Below are positions 56,612 to 64,000 of a stretch of 64,000 nucleotides of DNA, piece by piece (within the stretch, counting starts at the first letter, position 1; every line of letters begins with the position of its first letter). The translations under genes were made by a program, and so were the position numbers. Below the pieces are notes generated by a model. The model searched no databases and was not told where the DNA came from. It saw only the letters and a list, made by a program, of their open reading frames with translations. This stretch comes from Streptomyces gardneri (GTDB lineage Bacteria; Actinomycetota; Actinomycetes; Streptomycetales; Streptomycetaceae), in assembly GCF_006539185.1 (NCBI RefSeq), contig NZ_BJMN01000007.1:1-64000 (forward strand). The letters are read 5' to 3'.

Positions 56612-56934
56612 ATGGCCGGCTTCAACGGAGCCACCGACTTCCACAACCTGCTGATGGTGGTGGCGATGCCGGCCGGGCGTTACCTGCCGAGGGTCTGCGT
56701 CCTGGCTCTCGCCGGGAGGCTTGCCAAGCAGCAGCCCGGTGTCGTCACGGTGGGCACCCTCCGCGCGCGCACGGCGTGAGCTTCGTCGTCCTGGCCACGG
56801 CGGCTTCGGTGATCCTGGCGTTGCTGAACTTCCTCCCCGCCCTCTCGCTCGGATCGGTGGCGGACGGACTGCTCCAGCTGCTCCGGCGACGACCGAGCTC
56901 GACCGCCGGTTCCACGGGCGCACGGCCCTCGTGA
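56612..56934 (+). pseudogene. kdpA: kdpA C-terminal remnant
   Basis: The frame from ATG 56612 reads AGFNGATDFHNLLMVVAMPA, GRYLPRVCVLALAGRLAKQQ and GTLRA, then stops; a second frame continues HGVSFVVLATAASVILALLN and FLPALSLGSVADGL. Together they match the last membrane helices of KdpA, the K+-channel subunit of the KdpFABC pump (usual text FNGATDFYN, LALAGSLA, FFPALALGPIAE). About 450 N-terminal codons are missing and a frameshift splits the rest. Confidence 0.72.
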
Positions 56935-57045
56935 AACCGGCGGGAGCGTATGTGCTGCCGGGGAGGGCAGGTGCCAAGGGGTGCGGCGGGAACGGTCGTT
57001 CATCCGCCCGGTGGCCTGGGGTCGCTGCCCGTCCCGGGCGCCCGC

Positions 57046-57885
57046 TCAGCCGACCAGGTGGCCGACGAGGTCGGCGAGGCGGTCGGGTTGTTCCTCGATC
57101 ACGAGGTGTCCGGCGCCCTCGACGACCCCGAGTTCGACGTCGAGCGTTCGGCGCACGGCGGCCCGGAGCCGTCGCGGAGGCAGGAACACATCATGCTCGC
57201 CGGTCACGACGCGCCGGGGGACGGACCGGCTCGCCACGTGGGCAAGCCCCGGGGCGCCGCTGGACCGGGCGTGGCGGGCGACGAGCGTCATCCAGTCCAC
57301 CAGCGCGGGCCGGGGAGTGCCGCCGGTGCCGTACATGGTGCGGAGGAGCCAGGCGCTGTGCCGTGGCCGGGGAATCGCGAGCCAGGTGGCGGAAGCACAC
57401 AGAACACCGGGCGTCAGCCGCAGCCCGGTGAGGCCGCCGGGGGAGACGAGGATCTGCCCGTCGATGCGGGGAGAGGCGCTGGACAGCGCGATCGCCGCGC
57501 CGAAGGAGTGGCCCAGCACGATCACCGGCCCTGACGCGCAGGCCTCGACGGCGTCGGACAACCATGCCCCGTACCAGTCGAGCCGGCCCTCCGCCAAGCC
57601 TCGCTCACCCGAGCTCAACCCCGGCTGACCCGGTACGTCGATCAGGACGGTCCGGTACCGGGTGGCGAGGGCGGTGGCCAGAGGCAGGCAGGTCGCCGCG
57701 TTGAAGTTCGTCCCGGGTACGACCACCACCGTCGGCCCGCCGCTGCCGGCGACGACCGCATGGGTCTCGACACCGCCTGCCTTGAACACCCGGCATTCAT
57801 GCGGTACTTGCCATGCAGCCAGCTCTTCGACACACCAGCGCCGAACGGCTTCCCGGCCCTCCGCGCTTCGATAGATCGACATCAC
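57046..57885 (-). CDS. Alpha/beta hydrolase
   Basis: The 279-residue serine hydrolase has PTVVVVPGTNFNAAT as the oxyanion region, VLIDVPGQPGLSSG, the nucleophile elbow GHSFGA, the acid in VVTGEHDVFLP and His in VEGAGHLVIEEQP. No signal peptide. I use the GTG at 57885 because GATACT ends 6 nt upstream and no ribosome site is present, which fits a leaderless transcript; ATG 57882 follows directly. Substrate unknown. Confidence 0.85.
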   Translation of the reverse strand: MMSIYRSAEGREAVRRWCVEELAAWQVPHECRVFKAGGVETHAVVAGSGGPTVVVVPGTNFNAATCLPLATALATRYRTVLIDVPGQPGLSSGERGLAEGRLDWYGAWLSDAVEACASGPVIVLGHSFGAAIALSSASPRIDGQILVSPGGLTGLRLTPGVLCASATWLAIPRPRHSAWLLRTMYGTGGTPRPALVDWMTLVARHARSSGAPGLAHVASRSVPRRVVTGEHDVFLPPRRLRAAVRRTLDVELGVVEGAGHLVIEEQPDRLADLVGHLVG

Positions 57886-57979
57886 GCGGCGAGTATCACA
57901 CGGGCTGTCCGGGGCAGAGCGGTGTCTTCACGCTCGCTTGACGGCCCATGCATCCACAGGATTCAGAGAGGATCTCCGT

Positions 57980-58363
57980 ATGAGCAAGGTGACGAACAGC
58001 GGAACCGGTGACACCAGTGGTCTTCCGGAGTTGTCGATCCTCGACGGTCGGCACCGGTTGGCGGTGCACGGTCTGACCATCCATCAGGACTCCTTCACCA
58101 TCCGGTACACGATCACTCCGCCCCTGCCGGGAGGGGACGACGAGGCGTCCATCCTGCTGTTCCTCGAGGCGGAGGACGACCTCGGTCGTACGTACTCCGA
58201 CTGGGGTGGCGCCTTCGGACGCAGTCCCGACGGCACGCACACCGACGGAAGCATCACGGGGCAGCCGGCCGTCGCTGCCGGGGCCGGCGAGATCCGGGCG
58301 CGGATCACCTTCCTGCGCGACGGGGAGGAGTTTCCGTACGCCCTGACCCTGCCCCTGCCCTGA
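57980..58363 (+). CDS. Hypothetical beta-rich protein
   Basis: A 127-residue soluble protein with alternating strand-like segments (RLAVHGLTIHQDSFTIRYTI, ASILLFLEAEDDLGRTYSDW, EIRARITFLRDGEEFPYALT), suggesting an immunoglobulin-like sandwich. No catalytic motif or signal peptide. GAGAGG precedes the ATG at 57980. The 58364-59084 stretch downstream contains only the hairpin listed next and no supported gene. Confidence 0.65.
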   Translation: MSKVTNSGTGDTSGLPELSILDGRHRLAVHGLTIHQDSFTIRYTITPPLPGGDDEASILLFLEAEDDLGRTYSDWGGAFGRSPDGTHTDGSITGQPAVAAGAGEIRARITFLRDGEEFPYALTLPLP

Positions 58364-58834
58364 CGGGCTCCGGGCTGCCCCCGGGTCACGGCGGGGAGTC
58401 TCGCTGCGGGCGCGGGAGGCATGTCGAGGCATGACGACGGGACGAGTCACCGCCATGACTCGTCCCGTCGGAGGTCTGGCCGATGGGGCGGCCGGAACCT
58501 CACGCCACCGGACATTCAGGTTGTTCGGCGACTGAAGAGGAACCTAAGGCTCCGTCGGGCTTCAGAGGCGTTGCGCGGGACAAACTTGCGCACTCTTGAC
58601 GGTCACCCCGCCCCGTCGTCAACAACGCGTGAATCCGGCCCCGAACAGCATCAGAACCACGTAAACGAGCGCCGCTCCTGGCCAGAACAGATCACAGAAT
58701 GATCGACGCGGGGGACGGAAGACCCTTCGTGGCGTGGGTCGGAGGCGATTGACCATCACCTCCGGAGAAACACGAAGTCCGGAAGCGGGGGCCCGGACAG
58801 GCGTGAAAGACCTGCCACGGACGGTCTCCCCGAG

Positions 58835-58880
58835 GGGGACCGCCCGGGCCGAGCTGAGGGGCAAGGGCCGGGCGGTCCCC
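58835..58880. terminator. Hairpin upstream of kdpF
   Basis: GGGGACCGCCCGGGCC and GGGCCGGGCGGTCCCC are 16-bp inverted arms, matching but for one internal shift, around a 14-nt loop. The hairpin lies about 200 bp before kdpF and probably insulates it from upstream transcription. Confidence 0.7.
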
Positions 58881-59084
58881 GTACTCGGGTACAGCGGCGG
58901 ACCGCCGCCGCAGCGGGGTCCCTTCCCGCGCCCTATCCGTATGGGAATCGTCAGGACTGCGTCAGCATCGCCCCGGACCGCGCAAGAGAGCCGTCAAGCT
59001 GACTGTGCGCCCCGGATGCGGCGCGGTTCTGTGTACCTGAATCCGTACTCCAAGGTACGTACGGGCAAGGGGAGTTGATCGTGC

Positions 59085-59174
59085 ATGGGCGTGGAGAACG
59101 TCGTCGGCCTCATCGTGGCCATCAGCCTGGTCGGCCACCTGGTGGCCGCCCTGATCCGCCCGGAGAAGTTCTGA
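59085..59174 (+). CDS. kdpF: KdpF, small subunit of the K+ pump
   Basis: Twenty-nine codons encode one membrane helix (VVGLIVAISLVGHLVAAL) ending in IRPEKF, the hallmark of KdpF, which stabilises the KdpABC K+-ATPase. GGGGAG lies about 11 nt upstream. KdpA, KdpB and KdpC are absent; the next gene, overlapping by 4 bp, is kdpD. The peptide is too short for routine gene calling. Confidence 0.85.
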   Translation: MGVENVVGLIVAISLVGHLVAALIRPEKF

Positions 59175-61729
59175 AGCACGAAGAAACCCCGGCTGCCTCG
59201 CCTCTGCCCGCGACGCGCCCGGGAACGCTCAAGGTCTTTCTCGGCGCGGCACCAGGAGTCGGGAAGACGTACCGCATGCTGGACGAGGGTCGGCGCAGGG
59301 CCGCACGTGGCATAGATGTGGTCGTCGGATACGTGGAGTGCCACGGCCGGCCGCACACCGAGGCGATGCTGGACGGCCTGGAGGTGCTGGAGCGAGCCCG
59401 GCGGGAGTACCGCGGGAGTACGTATCCCGAGCTCGATCTCGACGCCGTGCTGCGGCGCCGACCGGACGCCGTCCTGGTCGACGAGCTCGCCCACTCCAAC
59501 GTGCCGGGCTGCCGGAACGCCAAGCGCTGGCAGGACGTGCAGGAGTTGCTGGCCGCCGGCATCGACGTCGTCGCCACCGTCAACATCCAGCACCTGGAGT
59601 CCCTCAACGACGTCGTCGTGAAGATCACCAGGGTTCCGCAGGTGGAGACGGTGCCCGACGACGTCGTACGCCGAGCGGACCAGATCGAGCTCGTGGACAT
59701 GCCTCCGGAGGCGCTGCGCCGCAGGATGGCGCACGGCAACATCTACCCGCCGGAGAAGATCGACGCCGCGCTCGCCAACTACTTCCTGCCGGGCAACCTC
59801 ACCGCGCTGCGCGAACTGGCCCTGTTCTGGACCGCCGACCGCGTCGACGAGGCCCTGCGGAAGTACCGCTCCGAGCACGGCATCGGCCGGGTGTGGGAGA
59901 CCCGGGAGCGGGTCGTGGTGGCGCTGACCGGCGGGCCGGAGGGCGAGACGCTGATCCGCCGCGCCGCCCGGATCGCCGACCGCACGGCCCAGGGCGGCGC
60001 CCTGCTCGCCGTACACGTCGTCCGCAGCGACGGTCTCGCCGCGGGCGCCTCGCACTCGGCGCTCGTCCGGCAGCGACGCCTCGTCGAGAGCGTGGGCGGC
60101 AGCTATCACACGGTCGTGGGCGACGACGTGGCCACCGCGCTGGTGGAGTTCGCACGCGCCGAGAACGCCACCCAGCTGGTCCTGGGAACGAGTCGGCGCG
60201 GTCGGCTCGAACGCTTCCTCACCGGCCGTGGTATCGGCGAGACGACCGTCGCGCTCTCCTCCGACATCGACGTCCACATGGTCACCCACGAGCGGGCCGG
60301 CCGCGGCCGACTGCTGCCCTCCCGCCGCCGTACGCTGCCGACCTCCCGGCTCGTCGCCGGTCCCGTGGCGGGTCTCGTCCTACCGGTACTGCTCACGCTC
60401 TTCCTCGACCGCACCCGGGGCACCTTCAACCTGACGAGCGAGGCGCTGCTGTTCCTGGTGACCGTGGTGGGCGTGGCCTCCATCGGCGGGGTCGTCTCCG
60501 CGCTCGTCGCCGCGGTGACCGCGTCCCTGCTGCTCAACTACTGGTTCATAGCGCCGATCGGCGAGTTCAGCTTCAGGGATCCCGACAACCTGCTCGCGCT
60601 CGTCGTCTTCGCCCTGGTCGCGGGCACGGTGGCCGCGATCGTGGACCGCTCGCTGAGAATGTCCCGGCGTGCCGCGGCGGCCACGGCCGAGGCGGAGACG
60701 CTCTCCTCACTCACCGGCGACGTCGTGCGGGGCGACCAGGCGATTCCGGCGCTCCTGGCCCGTACGCGGGAGACCTTCGCGATGGACTCAGCCGAACTCG
60801 TCGAGCAGCAGGTGGACGACCCCGCCGCGACCCAGGTGTCCGTGGGCCCCGGTCTCCACCTCGTCCTGCGCGGCCGCGCCCTGCCGTCCTCCGAGCGCCG
60901 GGTCCTCGCCGCGTTCGCGGCCCATGTCTCCGCGGCCGTCGAGCGGGCCCGGCTCGCCGAGGCCGCCGCCGAGGTCGAACCGGTCAAGGCCGCCGACCGG
61001 ATGCGCACCGCACTGCTCGCGGCCGTCAGCCACGACCTGCGCACCCCCCTCGCCGCGGGCTGGGCGGCGGTCGGCTCCCTGCGCAGCCCGGACGTGCAGT
61101 TCACGGACGAGGAGCGGGGCGAACTGCTCGCCACCGCTGACGAGTCCATGGCGCGCCTCAGTCGGCTCATCGACAATCTGCTGGACATGAGCAGGCTCCA
61201 GGCCGGAGCGCTCACCTTGAACCTTCGCGCGACGAGCCTGGAGGAGGTCCTGCCCTCCGCCCTGGACTCGCTGCCCCCGGACGCGGCACCGCCCGTGCTC
61301 CACGGCGTGGAGGCGATCCCGCTGGTCCTCGCCGACCCGCCACTCCTTGAACGCGTCATCGCCAACCTCATCGGCAACGCCGCGCGCTTCGCCCCACCGG
61401 GAACCCCGGTGCTGGTCACCGCGAGCGCGCTCGCCGACCGCGTCGAAGTGCGCGTCGTCGATCGCGGCCCCGGCCTTCCGCCCACCGACCGGGAACGGGT
61501 CTTCGAACCGTTCCAGCGGTTGGGCGACACCGACAACTCCACCGGCGTGGGCCTCGGGCTCGCCTTGTCGCGCGGCCTCACCGAGGCCATGGCGGGCACC
61601 CTCACCCCGGAGGACACCCCGGGCGGTGGCCTGACGATGGTCGTCTCGCTGCCCGTCGCGGAACCACCGGGAACGGCCGCAGCGCGGACACCGTACGGCG
61701 TCGGTACGCAAGGAGCCGCCGGCATGTGA
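59171..61729 (+). CDS. kdpD: KdpD sensor histidine kinase
   Basis: KdpD senses K+ limitation and turgor and phosphorylates KdpE. The 852-residue protein has Walker A FLGAAPGVGKTYRM, DELAHSNVPGCRNAKRW, a USP domain, four membrane helices (about residues 395-490), a GAF-like region, the H-box AAVSHDLRTPL (His621), N-box NLIGNAARFAPP and G-boxes DRGPGLPP and GVGLGLALS. All kinase motifs are intact. No ATG fits: I propose CTG 59171, overlapping the kdpF stop (CTGA) with GGAG 5 nt upstream; in-frame GTG 59081 and TTG 59075 overlap kdpF. Confidence 0.9.
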   Translation: MKHEETPAASPLPATRPGTLKVFLGAAPGVGKTYRMLDEGRRRAARGIDVVVGYVECHGRPHTEAMLDGLEVLERARREYRGSTYPELDLDAVLRRRPDAVLVDELAHSNVPGCRNAKRWQDVQELLAAGIDVVATVNIQHLESLNDVVVKITRVPQVETVPDDVVRRADQIELVDMPPEALRRRMAHGNIYPPEKIDAALANYFLPGNLTALRELALFWTADRVDEALRKYRSEHGIGRVWETRERVVVALTGGPEGETLIRRAARIADRTAQGGALLAVHVVRSDGLAAGASHSALVRQRRLVESVGGSYHTVVGDDVATALVEFARAENATQLVLGTSRRGRLERFLTGRGIGETTVALSSDIDVHMVTHERAGRGRLLPSRRRTLPTSRLVAGPVAGLVLPVLLTLFLDRTRGTFNLTSEALLFLVTVVGVASIGGVVSALVAAVTASLLLNYWFIAPIGEFSFRDPDNLLALVVFALVAGTVAAIVDRSLRMSRRAAAATAEAETLSSLTGDVVRGDQAIPALLARTRETFAMDSAELVEQQVDDPAATQVSVGPGLHLVLRGRALPSSERRVLAAFAAHVSAAVERARLAEAAAEVEPVKAADRMRTALLAAVSHDLRTPLAAGWAAVGSLRSPDVQFTDEERGELLATADESMARLSRLIDNLLDMSRLQAGALTLNLRATSLEEVLPSALDSLPPDAAPPVLHGVEAIPLVLADPPLLERVIANLIGNAARFAPPGTPVLVTASALADRVEVRVVDRGPGLPPTDRERVFEPFQRLGDTDNSTGVGLGLALSRGLTEAMAGTLTPEDTPGGGLTMVVSLPVAEPPGTAAARTPYGVGTQGAAGM

Positions 61730-61938
61730 GGAGCTTGTAGGCCGGGTTGGTTTCCCGCTGTGGGCCGACTGGGTGTAGGAGGTTCGTCAAGACGGTGCAT
61801 GGCCTCGTAAGGGCGTCGTCAACGGAAGCCGCGACGTGGCCGAGAAATGATTCTCTCCAACCGTCCCGCAGTTGCTTCTTCCCCCCCCGACGCCCCACCC
61901 CGGTTCTCAGCTCCCTGGAACAGAAAGGCCGCACGTCG

Positions 61939-62625
61939 ATGAGCCAGGTGCTCGTGGTCGAGGACGATCCCCGGTTGGTTCGGACTCTCACGATCAATCT
62001 GAAGGCACGCAACCACGAGGTGGCAGCCGCGACCGGCGGTGTCGCGGCGCTGAGGATCGCCGCGGGCGTCCCTCCGGACGTGATCCTGCTGGACATGGGT
62101 CTGCCGGACATGGACGGAATCCACGTGATCAAGGAGTTGCGTCGTTGGAGCAGAGTACCGATCGTGGTCGTCTCCGCTCGTCGAACCTCCGGCGAGAAGA
62201 TCGCGGCCCTCGACGCCGGCGCCGACGACTATGTGACCAAGCCCTTCGACATGAACGAACTCCTTGCCCGGCTGACGGCCGCTGTCCGCCGCAGGGAGAC
62301 CACCGGGCCGGCCGCTGACGAAGTGCAGGTCGTCACCACCGACGACTTCAGCGTCGACCTCGTGGCGAAAAAGGTCCGGCGTGCCGCCCACGACGTGCGG
62401 CTGACGCCCACCGAGTGGCACCTGCTGGAGACCCTGATCCGCAACCCGGGCCGGCTCGTCAGCCAGCGGCAACTGTTGGAGGAGGTGTGGGGTCACCATG
62501 CGGGAGACAGGACCAACTACCTCCGGGTCTACATGGCGCATCTGCGGCGCAAACTCGAACCCGACCCGTCGCAGCCGCGGCACTTCATCACCCAACCGGG
62601 CATGGGCTACCGCTTCGAGACGTGA
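61939..62625 (+). CDS. kdpE: KdpE response regulator
   Basis: An OmpR-type transcription factor that is phosphorylated by KdpD and normally activates kdpFABC. The 228-residue protein has a receiver domain with the acidic pocket VVEDD, the phospho-acceptor Asp52 in ILLDMGLPD, the switch Ser in VVSAR, Lys in VTKPFD, and a winged-helix domain (LTPTEWHLLETLIRNPGRL, RTNYLRVYMAHLRRKLEP). The 209-bp gap after kdpD suggests its own promoter. With no pump genes nearby, its targets must lie elsewhere or have changed. Confidence 0.95.
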   Translation: MSQVLVVEDDPRLVRTLTINLKARNHEVAAATGGVAALRIAAGVPPDVILLDMGLPDMDGIHVIKELRRWSRVPIVVVSARRTSGEKIAALDAGADDYVTKPFDMNELLARLTAAVRRRETTGPAADEVQVVTTDDFSVDLVAKKVRRAAHDVRLTPTEWHLLETLIRNPGRLVSQRQLLEEVWGHHAGDRTNYLRVYMAHLRRKLEPDPSQPRHFITQPGMGYRFET

Positions 62626-62840
62626 CCCGGACAAGAGCTGACCGAGGCCACCTCATGACGTACTGAAGTGTCTTGTGGTGCTGGAGAGTCCGGGCATCGT
62701 CCGTGCCCGGTCGGCCGCAGGGCGTATGCATCACGTTGGGTGGCGGTCGTCCTGCGTCAAGAGATCGCGAATGATTCCGGCCAGAACGTGCTGGGGGCTC
62801 CGGGGGATCGAGGATCGACCCTCATGGGAGCTGATGTTCG

Positions 62841-63965
62841 ATGACAACAGAGGTCATGTACGCGATGACGGACGGCGCGTGGGAGCAGCCGGTCCGCTGG
62901 TACTCGGCGAACGGGGCCCCGCAACCGCAGCACATCGCCACCGTCGCGGACACCATCAGTGTCGCCGCGGCGCACCGCCTGATGGCCGAGGGCACCGCCC
63001 TGCTGTGGTCCGGGGACTACGAGTCCGCGCGCCGGCTCCTGGCGGCCCTGGGCCGTCGCAGCGAGCGCAGGCAGCCCGCTCTGGCCCAGAGCCCTGCCGA
63101 GGCGTTCGGGCGGCACCGTCGTGAGCAGGAGAGGCGTGCACGGCTGCTGGGGATGCTGCTCGTTCCGTACGGCGGCGACTGGATAATCCCGCTGCGCCGG
63201 GCGCCCCGTGTCCGCGAGGCATGCCTGCACGCCTACGGCCCGTCCGGCGGCCCTGGCGTCGGCTCGTTGCGGGAGCTGCTCGGCGTGATCGGCGCGTACG
63301 AGTGGTACAGGAAGGGCGTGGAGATCCCGGCGCTCGGCGGTGAACGCATCCATCCGCACTACGGTGTCTTCTCGCCGGTCCGGGGCGAGTACGTGGATCT
63401 GGTGGCCGAGGCGAAACTCCCCAGGGGAGCCACGGCCTTCGACATCGGCACGGGCACGGGCGTGCTGTCCGTCCTGCTCGCCCGCCGCGGGTTGCGCCAT
63501 GTCGTCGCCACCGACCAGGACGCCCGCGCCGTGCACTGCGCCCGCGACAACGTCGCCCGGCTCGGGCTGGCCGACAGGATCGCCGTACGGCACGCCGACC
63601 TGTTCCCCGCGGGCCGTGCCCACGTGATCGTCTGCAACCCGCCCTGGCTCCCGGGCCGTCCCCGTACCCCGCTCGACCAGGCGGTCTACGACCCGGACAG
63701 CCGGATGCTGCACCGCTTCCTGACCGGTCTCCCACACCGTCTGGAGCCTGGCGGAGAAGGCTGGCTGATCCTCTCCGACCTGGCCGAACGGCTCGGGCTG
63801 CGGGGCCGTACGGAACTCGACGACGCCATCCGGGCCGCGGGCCTGCGCGTGCTGTCCCGCACGGTCACGAAGCCGCGCCACCCGCGTGCGTCGGACCCAT
63901 CGGACCCCCTGCATCGGGCCCGCGTGGGGGAGGCGACCTCTCTGTGGCGCCTCGGAGTCGCCTGA
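62841..63965 (+). CDS. Class I SAM methyltransferase with NPPW motif
   Basis: The 374-residue protein has a long N-terminal helical region (ISVAAAHRLMAEGTALLW) and a C-terminal Rossmann domain: FDIGTGTGVLSVLLARRG (motif I), VVATDQDARAVHCARDN (motif II) and VIVCNPPW (motif IV). NPP(Y/W) is typical of enzymes that methylate nitrogen in glutamine or nucleobases, such as HemK and RsmC relatives, so a translation-related target is likely. The order of parts resembles RlmG/RsmC-like enzymes, but the target is open. ATG 62841 follows GGGAG by 10 nt. Confidence 0.85.
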   Translation: MTTEVMYAMTDGAWEQPVRWYSANGAPQPQHIATVADTISVAAAHRLMAEGTALLWSGDYESARRLLAALGRRSERRQPALAQSPAEAFGRHRREQERRARLLGMLLVPYGGDWIIPLRRAPRVREACLHAYGPSGGPGVGSLRELLGVIGAYEWYRKGVEIPALGGERIHPHYGVFSPVRGEYVDLVAEAKLPRGATAFDIGTGTGVLSVLLARRGLRHVVATDQDARAVHCARDNVARLGLADRIAVRHADLFPAGRAHVIVCNPPWLPGRPRTPLDQAVYDPDSRMLHRFLTGLPHRLEPGGEGWLILSDLAERLGLRGRTELDDAIRAAGLRVLSRTVTKPRHPRASDPSDPLHRARVGEATSLWRLGVA

Positions 63966-64000
63966 CCCCCCACTGCTCCGGGTCCCGCAGGGCGGTCGAA

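Noticed and set aside
59085..62625. Complete kdpFABCDE operon
   Set aside because: kdpB and kdpC are absent and kdpA is only a C-terminal scrap elsewhere.

Overview
The window is high-GC actinobacterial DNA, almost certainly a Streptomyces chromosome. Evidence: strong GC bias at third codon positions, GGAGG-type ribosome sites with frequent GTG starts, several genes whose -10 box sits 6-7 nt before the start codon (leaderless), and typical families (cytochrome P450s, SpoIIE phosphatases, a sortase substrate with an LADTG motif, OpcA, DUF4230, a MerR/CspA pair). Dense pseudogenes and transposase relics in the middle suggest accessory, perhaps subtelomeric, DNA.

Layout. 0.3-12 kb: metabolic and envelope genes (FtsX-type ABC transporter, lipase-like hydrolase, SPFH protein coupled to an M23 peptidase, S66 and M20 peptidases, DUF350 and HdeD membrane proteins, DoxX, an orphan opcA). 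12.2-14.97 kb: two divergent P450 genes; the second ends in a 4-base overlap with an 18-bp gene encoding the pentapeptide MKYWH, followed by a strong terminator. This matches the minimal biarylitide-type RiPP systems (MxYxH precursor plus one P450) and is the most exciting item. 15-33 kb: CE7 esterase, STAS-like protein, small phosphatase, the glyoxylate-shunt operon aceA-aceB-hydroxyacyl-CoA dehydrogenase with a divergent RamB/ScfR-type regulator and repeated CTGCGAA boxes, tRNA-Trp, PPK2, VanZ, YihY/BrkB, SDR, and a large cell-wall-anchored protein.

33.4-52 kb is an integrative-element graveyard. Three direct copies of one tyrosine integrase (A nonsense-mutated and truncated, B frameshifted in a G tract, C lacking its N-terminus) sit among relics of IS5-like, IS701-like, serine-recombinase, MurF, methyltransferase and formylglycine-generating-enzyme genes. 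Copies A and B each carry the promoter, ribosome site and first ten codons of panD, so the family probably integrates in the 5' end of panD. Intact passengers include a MASE1 protein with a SpoIIE phosphatase, a NUDIX hydrolase, a BBE-type flavoprotein and the MerR/CspA pair.

52-64 kb: a stomatin-like protein, a KdpD paralogue whose phospho-acceptor His is replaced by Arg, a universal stress protein, a kdpA remnant, an alpha/beta hydrolase, then kdpF, an intact KdpD and KdpE without kdpABC, and finally a class I methyltransferase. This looks like a K+-sensing module that lost its pump and kept, or rewired, its signalling parts.
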